Shown here: positions 1-5,920 of the stretch, piece after piece
How positions within the stretch are numbered: the stretch's first letter is position 1
How the letters are laid out: each line of letters begins with the position of its first letter
Assembly (NCBI GenBank): GCA_900554615.1
Contig: USIB01000077.1
Span: 1 to 5,973 of the forward strand
DNA length: 5,973 bases
Source of the DNA: an uncultured Mycoplasmatota bacterium
GTDB taxonomy: Bacteria; Bacillota_I; Bacilli_A; RF39; UBA660
Direction: 5' to 3'
Notes under the pieces: model-generated
What the model saw: only the letters and a program-made list of their open reading frames with translations
What the model was told of the DNA's origin: nothing
The model's database searches: none
Made by a program: the position numbers and the translations under genes

Positions 1-40
1 AATGAGCAATACCTTATATTATATGGTTTTGCTCATTTTT
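1..40 (+). terminator. Hairpin terminator at left edge, probably for a convergent plus-strand gene
   Basis: Bases 1-9 (AATGAGCAA) pair perfectly with 29-37 (TTGCTCATT), and ACC/GGT (11-13 with 25-27) extends the stem inward. A run of T (36-40) follows on the plus strand, giving a rho-independent terminator for a gene entering from the left. It could also work on the minus strand if A residues lie before base 1, which cannot be seen. Confidence 0.65.
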
Positions 41-60
41 GCTGTCAAACTCAAGATACA

Positions 61-90
61 TATAAAAAAGCAAGGAAAATCCCTCACTTT
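61..90 (-). terminator. Rho-independent terminator of the adhesin-sortase gene
   Basis: Read on the minus strand just after the TAA stop (92-94), AAAGTGAGG and CCTTGCTTT form a 9-bp stem with two G-U pairs around a GATTTT loop. A T-rich tract (TTTTTTATA on the minus strand, down to base 61) overlaps the end of the stem. Its place directly behind the stop codon supports the call. The stem is of moderate strength. Confidence 0.65.
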
Positions 91-91
91 C

Positions 92-3013
92 TTAGTATTC
101 CAAAATAGACTCTAAGTAACCAATAAATACAATCTGACCATCATTACTATTATCTTTACAAGTAATTAAAGCAATAGTTTTCTCTCCCCCTCTCCTATAA
201 ATATCAGCATAACCATTCTTAATAATCTCATAACTGTCAGTATAAATATATTTATATAACTTACCATTATAATAATAATTAATCTCATCTCCCAAAGAAA
301 TATTCTTAAGATTACCAAAGAAAGAATTATAATTATTACCATTATGAGAAGCCAAAACAATAATATCATCATCTTCTTTAACAAGTTCAACATTATATTT
401 CGCCTTATTATAAGTATTATCAATATCTAAAATACCTCTCTTAATTTTAACAGAAGGAATATCTAAAACAGCCTTATATCTATATTTATCATTACTAATA
501 TCATTAGTACTACCATTAATAACAGCATTAACACCCTTATCATTATTCTTTACATCACTATAATATCTATAAAACTTAATACCAAAATAACAAATAGGAA
601 TAAGAATAAATAACATAAACCACTTCTTTCTAAAAATTAAACTTATAAAGATAAATATAAAAGCAAAACCAATAAAAATAATATCAATATAATTAATACC
701 AATACCAGTATTAGGTACTATTATTCTCTCATTATAAATATCAATATTAGTAGTCTCTTCTCCTACCTCAAACAAAATCTTATCATAAATAAGTCTATAT
801 CCACTACTAGCCTCTACTTCAGATAAATAGTATTCTCCATACAACATATCATCTAAAATAATTTGACCATTCTTATCAGTATAACCCTTATAAACAATTA
901 CATTCTCCATATTTCTAATTTCAATTAAAGTATTACTAATACCCTTCTTAGTACCAGTCTCATACTTATTAATAATAACTTTACCCTTTGGTAAATAATT
1001 ATTAACACTTAAATTATAAACAATATTCTCAGTATATTGGTCCTTATAATTAAACTTAATCTTATAAACACTCTTATCAGTATCATTTCCCAAACTAGAA
1101 GATATCTCTTTCAAGTAATAATCCCCTAGCGGTAAATTATCAGTAGAACAAATACCATTAACAGTCTTACATTCCGCTACTAAATCATCTTTATTATATA
1201 TAAGTTTACTATTCTCATATATATCAATATCAGCATATAAATAAAATACGACATCATCAAGAAGAACTTTATCATAAGAATAATTATTATCATACCTAAT
1301 CTTTTCCCCATACTTAAGAATATTCAAAGTACCTTTTACCCTCTTATTATAAAAATAAATAGGAATAATAATATCATCACCCTCTTTAATAGTAGTACTG
1401 TCTTCACCTACTACAAAAGAAATACCCTCTTTATTATATAAATAACCATCCATATCAGTATCAACTTCATACAAAATATAATTACCAGACTCAAGTTCAT
1501 AAGGAGTAACAAAAGTACCATCACTTCCAATATCAAAAGTATCAATAACATCTTCTTTAGGATAATTAGTCTTAAAAGAAACATAACTATTTTTATCAAC
1601 ATTAAATATCTTAAAAGAAGCCTTACCATTTATAATAACATCTCCTGTATCATAATCTTTCTTAATAACTTTAACCTTATATTTAATTTCACTATCCGAA
1701 ATAAGTTTAAAAATAGGCCTATCATCATTACTATCAATAGTAACATAAAAGTCTTCTATCTTATAGAAATTAGGAGTACTATTAACCTGCTTAATCCTAT
1801 ATGTACCATAAGGTAAATATATACTAGCATATCCATCACTATCTGTAGTAATCTGATTAACAAGATTATCATTTCTATCATAAATATCAAAAGTAATATT
1901 CTCTTCTCCTACTAAAAATCCCGTCTCATTACTAGCATATACCTTAAATATTTCAACCTTTCTTTTAATAACCTTATCAGAAACAGTAAGATTAATATCT
2001 AACTTATCCTCAGTAATATCAATAACATAAGCCATATCATCAACTAAATAACCTTCTCCCGCTTTCCTCTCAATAACATAATATCTACCTATTGCTAACT
2101 TATCAATTCTATTCTTCTTACCAATAATAAAGGAATCTATAACATTATAATGTGAATCACATAAATCATATATAGCCCCCTCTAGAGATGCTTCTCCCTG
2201 TGCCGTAGCATCCATTGTATCTCTATCTAATTTCTTAATCGAAATAGAGCCTCCTTTAAGATTAACATTTATTGTACTAGTAGAATTACTAATACCACCT
2301 GAAGACATCATCTTCTGTGAATTACCAGAAGTATATAAGAAAAATTCTTTATTCGTATAATTATGTCTTTTCAAAGTAATTGATTTCTTATCAAATCCAC
2401 TCTTAATAATAAGTTTATTTCCATCAATAACAACATTATCATCATCAGAATAATATAAATATAAAACATTATTACTATCCTCTAAAGTCATTTCTTTACC
2501 CATACTAAAATCAATCGTAGTATTATCAAAAGATGGTTTAATATTATGTCTATTAACAAGAACTGCTATCTGTGTCTCCTCTGTAGTTAAAATATAAAAA
2601 TCATCAGGATTAAATCCTCTAGTAAACTTAATCGAAGTACCAACAAGAGCTCTCCAAATAAGATGTTGAGTAGCCATATAATAATTATCAGTATTATGTC
2701 CAGGATAATTATAACCATAATAACTAACTAATTTAATATAATCAAGAGTACTCTTCTTAATATTAATACCATCAAAAGAAGTATTAACTTCATATTCAAA
2801 ACTACTAATATCTTTGCCAAGTTCAAGACAATAAGCCGCAGTAGTACCAAATAAATACTTGCTAGCATGTAAATATCTAGTCTTACCTAAATTACTATCA
2901 TAATAATAAACATAAGTATTATCATATACCTCCTTAGTCAAAGTAACACTCTCTGCTTTTACATTAAATATAAAACAAAGAAATAAAATAATAAATAATA
3001 ATATCTTCTTCAA
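92..3013 (-). CDS. Thioester-domain, SpaA/CnaB-repeat surface adhesin fused to a C-terminal sortase
   Basis: 973 residues, TTG start set by the signal peptide and an AAGGAGG site 6 nt upstream. Seen in order: signal peptide 1-20 (cleavage after VKA); thioester domain about 22-150 with Cys62 (YCLE) and Gln116 (TQHLIW), the pair that forms the internal Cys-Gln bond in this family; a linker domain to about 255; five SpaA/CnaB-like domains near 257-347, 352-440, 446-557, 561-672 and 678-762; sorting motif VPNTG 766-770; membrane segment about 774-794; RKK 795-797; second membrane segment about 799-818; sortase domain about 843-973 with His890 (LASHNGNN) and Cys952 (ALITC). Family knowledge: thioester domains bind surfaces covalently, CnaB domains are stabilised by Lys-Asn/Asp isopeptide bonds, and sortases cleave LPXTG-like motifs. 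By inference the basic RKK lies in the cytoplasm and both adhesin and sortase face outward. Gln960 sits at the expected catalytic Arg position, so activity is uncertain. It is transcribed alone from its own promoter. Sortase class is unsettled (B- or D-like). Confidence 0.88.
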   Translation of the reverse strand: MKKILLFIILFLCFIFNVKAESVTLTKEVYDNTYVYYYDSNLGKTRYLHASKYLFGTTAAYCLELGKDISSFEYEVNTSFDGINIKKSTLDYIKLVSYYGYNYPGHNTDNYYMATQHLIWRALVGTSIKFTRGFNPDDFYILTTEETQIAVLVNRHNIKPSFDNTTIDFSMGKEMTLEDSNNVLYLYYSDDDNVVIDGNKLIIKSGFDKKSITLKRHNYTNKEFFLYTSGNSQKMMSSGGISNSTSTINVNLKGGSISIKKLDRDTMDATAQGEASLEGAIYDLCDSHYNVIDSFIIGKKNRIDKLAIGRYYVIERKAGEGYLVDDMAYVIDITEDKLDINLTVSDKVIKRKVEIFKVYASNETGFLVGEENITFDIYDRNDNLVNQITTDSDGYASIYLPYGTYRIKQVNSTPNFYKIEDFYVTIDSNDDRPIFKLISDSEIKYKVKVIKKDYDTGDVIINGKASFKIFNVDKNSYVSFKTNYPKEDVIDTFDIGSDGTFVTPYELESGNYILYEVDTDMDGYLYNKEGISFVVGEDSTTIKEGDDIIIPIYFYNKRVKGTLNILKYGEKIRYDNNYSYDKVLLDDVVFYLYADIDIYENSKLIYNKDDLVAECKTVNGICSTDNLPLGDYYLKEISSSLGNDTDKSVYKIKFNYKDQYTENIVYNLSVNNYLPKGKVIINKYETGTKKGISNTLIEIRNMENVIVYKGYTDKNGQIILDDMLYGEYYLSEVEASSGYRLIYDKILFEVGEETTNIDIYNERIIVPNTGIGINYIDIIFIGFAFIFIFISLIFRKKWFMLFILIPICYFGIKFYRYYSDVKNNDKGVNAVINGSTNDISNDKYRYKAVLDIPSVKIKRGILDIDNTYNKAKYNVELVKEDDDIIVLASHNGNNYNSFFGNLKNISLGDEINYYYNGKLYKYIYTDSYEIIKNGYADIYRRGGEKTIALITCKDNSNDGQIVFIGYLESILEY

Positions 3014-3026
3014 TAAAAACCTCCTT
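3014..3026 (-). promoter_or_regulatory. Shine-Dalgarno site that fixes the TTG start
   Basis: AAGGAGG on the minus strand (3020-3026) lies 6 nt before TTG (3011-3013). No ATG opens the frame nearby, and a hydrophobic signal peptide starts exactly here (M-K-K-I-L-L). TTG is therefore the supported start codon. Confidence 0.85.
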
Positions 3027-3066
3027 CAAAAAATTAATTTTTTCCTCTTCTTGCAATTGCGACAAA

Positions 3067-3095
3067 AGTATAATATACATATAAGTCAAAGTCAA
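3067..3095 (-). promoter_or_regulatory. Sigma-A-type promoter of the adhesin-sortase gene
   Basis: Minus strand TTGACT (3090-3095), a 17-nt spacer, then TATACT (3067-3072). Each hexamer is one base off consensus and the spacing is ideal. Transcription would start near 3060, giving a leader of about 47 nt. The -35 box is part of a tandem hexamer repeat, listed separately. Confidence 0.8.
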
Positions 3096-3165
3096 TATAG
3101 TTTTTATAACTTTTAACTAGTAAAAGCAAGACTTCTATGCATCATAATACCTAACAAGTCAAAGT
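3083..3165. repeat. Two copies of AAGTCAAAGT around the adhesin promoter
   Basis: AAGTCAAAGT occurs at 3083-3092 and again at 3156-3165, 73 bp apart, or about seven helical turns. The promoter-proximal copy is a perfect tandem of AAGTCA (3083-3094) covering the -35 box. The distal copy is a degenerate tandem (AAGTCA AAGTTG). Spaced direct repeats at a promoter resemble binding sites of response-regulator-type proteins, but no regulator gene is in the window. Chance similarity is possible. Confidence 0.4.
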
Positions 3166-3193
3166 TGAAACACCCATTCGTGCAAACAAAGGT

Positions 3194-3224
3194 ATAAAAA
3201 AAACATATCATTATAGATATATTT
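3194..3224 (-). terminator. Terminator after the DUF4186 gene
   Basis: On the minus strand AAATATATC (3216-3224) pairs with GATATGTTT (3201-3209), with one G-U pair, around a 6-nt loop. A run of eight T (3196-3203) overlaps the end of the stem. It lies about 20 nt after the TAA stop of the DUF4186 gene. The stem is AU-rich and weak, but the U-run is long. Confidence 0.6.
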
Positions 3225-3242
3225 CCTTTTTTAATAAAATAT

Positions 3243-3605
3243 TTATTTATTTTTCATCTCATTTTCTATCCAAGACATAATAACATCAACTACATAATCA
3301 ACATCATTTTTATTCATTTTTTTATCTTTACTTATATGATGCCATTTTTCTAAACATCCCCTGCAGCAAGTACCAGTAGCATGCTGTACAATAAAAACAG
3401 GATGTCCTCTCATTGGAGTCTGTTTTCCATCAGTAACACTAGAAGTATCAGCAATTCTTCTAGATATAAAATCATAAGCATGCTCCCTAATTTTATCAAT
3501 TCCTTTATCTTTAATATATAATACATCTTTATCTTTTAAATGAAAACCACTTCTAAACTTAGATTTAGATAATTTATCTAATACATTTTTAATCTTTTCC
3601 TCCAT
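3243..3605 (-). CDS. DUF4186 family protein, function unknown
   Basis: 120 residues, close to the usual length of this family as I recall it. I recognise the family from the N-terminal SKFRSGFHLKDKD block (14-26) and the highly conserved core TPMRGHPVFIVQHATGTCCR (63-82) followed by GCLEKWHH. The core holds Cys80, Cys81 and Cys84 (CCRGC) and His68, His75, His89 and His90, which could bind a metal or form a redox site; that is inference, as no function is established to my knowledge. There is no signal peptide or membrane segment, so it is probably cytoplasmic. The ATG start (3603-3605) has a GAGAGGT site 8 nt upstream. It is transcribed on its own, between the cotD-like terminator and its own terminator. 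Confidence 0.88.
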   Translation of the reverse strand: MEEKIKNVLDKLSKSKFRSGFHLKDKDVLYIKDKGIDKIREHAYDFISRRIADTSSVTDGKQTPMRGHPVFIVQHATGTCCRGCLEKWHHISKDKKMNKNDVDYVVDVIMSWIENEMKNK

Positions 3606-3624
3606 AACACATTACCTCTCTATA

Positions 3625-3633
3625 ATTATAACA
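3625..3633 (-). promoter_or_regulatory. Extended -10 promoter of the DUF4186 gene
   Basis: Minus strand TGTTATAAT, a perfect TGnTATAAT extended -10, 19 nt before the ATG. The likely -35 region (TTTTAA, 3648-3653) is poor and falls in the U-tract of the preceding terminator, as often seen when an extended -10 carries the promoter. Confidence 0.55.
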
Positions 3634-3649
3634 CCAATAGCATAAAATT

Positions 3650-3674
3650 AAAAAGAAAAGAGCATATGCTCTTT
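3650..3674 (-). terminator. Rho-independent terminator of the cotD-like gene
   Basis: AAAGAGCATATGCTCTTT (3657-3674) is a perfect 18-bp palindrome: a 7-bp stem with an ATAT loop. On the minus strand TCTTTTT (3650-3656) follows at once. It begins 13 nt past the TAG stop (3688-3690), so it ends the transcript through the cotD-like gene. The plus-strand side has no U-run. Confidence 0.8.
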
Positions 3675-3687
3675 AAAATAATATAAA

Positions 3688-4044
3688 CTATCTAAATTGA
3701 CAACAACTACCGCATTGCTCATTTGTCACAGTATTTTCTTCGCAGCAAGTGTATCTAGGTTGATAAGTATGCTTATAAATATGATTGTTAACAATTCTAG
3801 TATTTATAGGACATACATGAGGTACTGTATGATAAATATTTCTATAAACAACTCTTTCTCTAGGTGTTTCTATAACTGGAGACATAACTCCTCCCATTAT
3901 AGAATCCCCCATCATTGGTGTACCAACATTATTGTAATTCATATTAGTATTATCATTAACATTTTGATTGGTATTAGTATTAGTTATATTGATATCAATA
4001 TCACCATCATACATACCTTGGTTAAAACCATCACTAAAATTCAT
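3688..4044 (-). CDS. CotD-like inner spore coat protein
   Basis: 118 residues. The stretch from about 64 to 98 (VVYRNIYHTVPHVCPINTR, then NNHIYKHTYQPRYT) matches the pattern of Bacillus CotD: a His-rich segment followed by a conserved H-x-YKH motif. CotD is an inner spore coat protein in B. subtilis. This protein is longer than B. subtilis CotD (about 75 residues): it carries an Asn/Thr-rich segment (18-39), a Met/Gly-rich segment (43-54) and a Cys-rich tail (Cys100, 101, 111, 114, 115) that could form disulfides. It has no signal peptide or membrane segment. The ATG start has a perfect AGGAGGA site 6 nt upstream (4051-4057). It lies 71 nt after the ASCH gene with no clear terminator between. 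Family assignment is fairly good; a role in spores is inferred from the family only, as nothing else here is sporulation-specific. Confidence 0.7.
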   Translation of the reverse strand: MNFSDGFNQGMYDGDIDINITNTNTNQNVNDNTNMNYNNVGTPMMGDSIMGGVMSPVIETPRERVVYRNIYHTVPHVCPINTRIVNNHIYKHTYQPRYTCCEENTVTNEQCGSCCQFR

Positions 4045-4063
4045 TATTTATCCTCCTATCTAC

Positions 4064-4074
4064 ATTATAATATG
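4064..4074 (-). promoter_or_regulatory. Possible -10 region of the cotD-like gene, sigma-E/K-like or sigma-A
   Basis: The minus strand reads CATATTATAAT. Its first nine bases (4066-4074) fit CATAnnnTA, the -10 pattern of B. subtilis mother-cell factors sigma-E and sigma-K, while its last six (4064-4069) are a perfect sigma-A TATAAT. No convincing -35 of either type lies at the right distance. The sequence context is very AT-rich, so chance is a real possibility. Confidence 0.35.
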
Positions 4075-4115
4075 AATTATTAACATAGATAGATAGTAAA
4101 GAAGTCTAGTTTTAA

Positions 4116-4502
4116 CTAATTATTAACATCAAAACTCCAAAGGCCAAGTTTCCCTTTACAAGATATTCTCTTATCATATTTAATAACATTTTCTAATTTC
4201 CAAGCATAAACTCTAGAATGTTCACTTTTTCCATATACTAAAGGATTAATATTATATAATTTATCTTCAAACTCTTCATCAACTAAAATACAATCGGTAA
4301 TAGTGGCCTCTCCTATTATTTCTCCATGGCCATAATCAAGATTATAGTTATTAAACTTTATAGCATTATTCTTCTCTAAAGTAAGCCCTGCATGAATAAG
4401 AATCTTACCTCTATAATTAGTTTTCCAATTTCTAAACTCATACTCTTTATAGCCATTAATAATTAAACTAGCCCAAGGCTCTCTTATAGTAAGTACTTTC
4501 AT
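4116..4502 (-). CDS. ASCH domain protein
   Basis: 128 residues, essentially one ASCH domain. Visible signature: IREPWASLI (6-14), GYKEYEFR (17-24, the family's G-x-K-x-x-E-x-R), RGKILIHAG (31-39), GEIIGEATITDC (60-71), YAWKLENV (99-106) and CKGKLGLWSF (115-124). ASCH domains share a beta-barrel fold related to PUA and are thought to bind RNA or nucleotides; one member, E. coli YqfB, is an N4-acetylcytidine amidohydrolase. The reaction here is not known. It is a cytoplasmic protein with no signal peptide. The ATG is only 8 nt after the ffh stop and its ribosome site overlaps that stop, so it is co-transcribed and probably translationally coupled with ffh. That suggests, but does not show, an RNA-related role. 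Confidence 0.85.
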   Translation of the reverse strand: MKVLTIREPWASLIINGYKEYEFRNWKTNYRGKILIHAGLTLEKNNAIKFNNYNLDYGHGEIIGEATITDCILVDEEFEDKLYNINPLVYGKSEHSRVYAWKLENVIKYDKRISCKGKLGLWSFDVNN

Positions 4503-4507
4503 ATCAA

Positions 4508-4512
4508 CACCT
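4508..4512 (-). promoter_or_regulatory. ASCH gene ribosome binding site overlapping the ffh stop codon
   Basis: Minus strand TAGGTG: the TAG is the ffh stop (4511-4513) and AGGTG (4508-4512) is the Shine-Dalgarno site, 5 nt before the ASCH ATG. Ribosomes ending ffh would cover this site, the usual arrangement for translational coupling. Confidence 0.7.
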
Positions 4513-5818
4513 AGAATGGCATTTTAAAATTACCATTTCCCATCATTTTCATCATTTTTTTCATCTCTTCAAATTGAGTAAGAAGTTTATTAACATCAGT
4601 AACAGTAGTTCCAGAGCCATCCGCTATTCTCTTTTTTCTACTAGCCTTTAATATACTAGGGTCTCTTCTCTCTTCTGGAGTCATTGATAGAACGATAGCC
4701 TCTGTTTTCTTCATAATTTTAGGGTCAATATTAACATTATTAAGTCCCATCTTTTTAGCACCAGGAAGTAATTTTAAAAGATTCTCAAGTGGTCCTAACT
4801 TTTTTATTTGATTTAGTTGAACTAAAAAATCTTCTAAATCAAAATTACCTTTCATCATCTTTTTAGCAGTCGCTTCTGCTTCTTTTTCATCAATTTCACT
4901 TTGTACTTGTTCTACTATTGAAAGTATATCTCCCATACCAAGTATTCTAGAAGCCATTCTATCAGGATAAAAAGGAGTAAGACCATCCATCTTTTCACTA
5001 ACACCAATAAACTTAATAGGAAGATTAGTAAGATGTTTAACAGACAATGCAACACCACCTCTAGTATCACCATCTAACTTAGTTAAAATAACACCACTAA
5101 GTTTAATCTTATCGTTAAAGCCATTAATAACATTAATAGCATCTTGTCCCATCATTGAATCTATTACTAAAATAGTTTCATCAGGATTAACCTCTTTTTG
5201 AATATTATCAAGTTCATCCATTAAAGATTCATCTATTTGTAATCTACCAGCAGTATCAATAAGAACATAATCATATCCATTATCTTTAGCATATTTAATA
5301 CCATTTTTAGATATTTCTACAGGATTACCTTTACCTTCAGAATAAACTTCAATATTAAGTTCCTTGCCAATTTGTTTTAACTGGTCAATAGCAGCAGGTC
5401 TATATACATCACAAGCTACTAGTAAAGGTTTTTTCTTATTATTTTTCCTAAGATAATTAGCAAGTTTTCCAATAGTAGTAGTTTTACCACTTCCCTGAAG
5501 ACCCACTAACATAAGAGTAGCAGGATTACCACTAATATTAAGAGGAGTATTCTCTCCGCCTAATAACTCGGTAAGTTCATCTTTAACAATTTTAACAAAC
5601 AACTCCCCCGGATTAAGACTTTTATTAACTTCTTCTCCTAGGGCCTTCTCTTTTACATTATTTGTAAACTCTTTTACTACTTTATAGTTAACATCAGCCT
5701 CCAATAAAGAAAGTCTAATTTCTCTCATCATTTCACTAATATTTTCTTCTGTTATTTTGCCGTAGCCCTTAATCTTATGAACCACATCTTGCAATCTATC
5801 ACTTAAACTTTCAAACAT
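4511..5818 (-). CDS. ffh: Signal recognition particle GTPase Ffh (SRP54)
   Basis: 435 residues, near the usual 440-450. Ffh binds the SRP 4.5S/6S RNA and nascent signal sequences, and with FtsY delivers ribosomes to the Sec translocon. Seen: helical N domain 1-95; G domain with GLQGSGKTT (106-114, G1 P-loop), DVYRPAAIDQL (137-147, SRP-specific insertion start), DTAGR (188-192, G3), TKLDGDTRGG (246-255, G4) and GVSEK (272-276, G5); M domain about 300-435 with the RNA-binding block SMTPEERRDP (378-387) and ASRKKRIADGSGT (392-404), ending in a Met-rich tail. All key motifs are intact. ATG start with AGGTGA 7 nt upstream (5826-5831). In many Firmicutes ffh follows ylxM; here it is first in its transcript, divergent from a tRNA gene, with the ASCH gene directly downstream. 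Confidence 0.98.
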   Translation of the reverse strand: MFESLSDRLQDVVHKIKGYGKITEENISEMMREIRLSLLEADVNYKVVKEFTNNVKEKALGEEVNKSLNPGELFVKIVKDELTELLGGENTPLNISGNPATLMLVGLQGSGKTTTIGKLANYLRKNNKKKPLLVACDVYRPAAIDQLKQIGKELNIEVYSEGKGNPVEISKNGIKYAKDNGYDYVLIDTAGRLQIDESLMDELDNIQKEVNPDETILVIDSMMGQDAINVINGFNDKIKLSGVILTKLDGDTRGGVALSVKHLTNLPIKFIGVSEKMDGLTPFYPDRMASRILGMGDILSIVEQVQSEIDEKEAEATAKKMMKGNFDLEDFLVQLNQIKKLGPLENLLKLLPGAKKMGLNNVNIDPKIMKKTEAIVLSMTPEERRDPSILKASRKKRIADGSGTTVTDVNKLLTQFEEMKKMMKMMGNGNFKMPF

Positions 5819-5838
5819 AAAATTATCACCTAATACCT

Positions 5839-5867
5839 ATTATACATTATTTTTTAATTTTTTTTAA
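5839..5867 (-). promoter_or_regulatory. Probable promoter of the ffh transcript
   Basis: A perfect TATAAT on the minus strand (5839-5844) has a weak -35 (TTAAAA, 5862-5867) at 17 nt spacing, set in A/T tracts. Transcription would begin near 5832, leaving a leader of about 14 nt that starts almost at the ribosome site. Confidence 0.5.
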
Positions 5868-5876
5868 TAAAAACAG

Positions 5877-5905
5877 TTGATTTTTTAATATTTTTTTAAT
5901 ATAAT
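5877..5905 (+). promoter_or_regulatory. Promoter of the tRNA-Gly gene
   Basis: TTGATT (5877-5882), a 17-nt spacer, then a perfect TATAAT (5900-5905), preceded by an A/T-rich stretch that could act as an UP element. The start would fall near 5912, about 9 nt before the mature tRNA 5' end. Confidence 0.75.
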
Positions 5906-5920
5906 AAATATATATTCATT

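Noticed and set aside
166..423. Out-of-frame minus-strand open frame inside the sortase region
   Set aside because: Low-complexity Ile/Leu/Met translation in a shifted frame of a clear gene, with no own ribosome site seen.
1411..1629. Out-of-frame open frame inside the SpaA repeat region
   Set aside because: Leu/Ile-rich shadow of the real frame, with no motif or domain.
3083..3165. CRISPR-like repeat pair
   Set aside because: The repeats are only 10 bp, there are just two copies, and no cas gene is present.
3697..4083. Plus-strand open frame of 128 codons opposite the cotD-like gene
   Set aside because: It is antisense to a gene with a perfect ribosome site and family motifs; its Ile/Ser/Asn-rich sequence mirrors the Asn/Met-rich codons of the real gene.
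4085..4096. Three ATAG tetranucleotide repeats upstream of the cotD-like gene, a possible phase-variation tract
   Set aside because: Only three units, too short to support slippage.
4107..4120. Small inverted repeat (TAGTT/AACTA) at the ASCH stop as a terminator
   Set aside because: Five base pairs with a 2-nt loop and no proper U-run on the minus strand; readthrough into the cotD-like gene seems more likely.
92..5818. Possible reassignment of TGA to Trp, as in Mollicutes, because none of the five stops is TGA (two TAA, three TAG)
   Set aside because: All Trp codons in the five genes are TGG, no frame needs TGA readthrough, and five stops are too few to judge.
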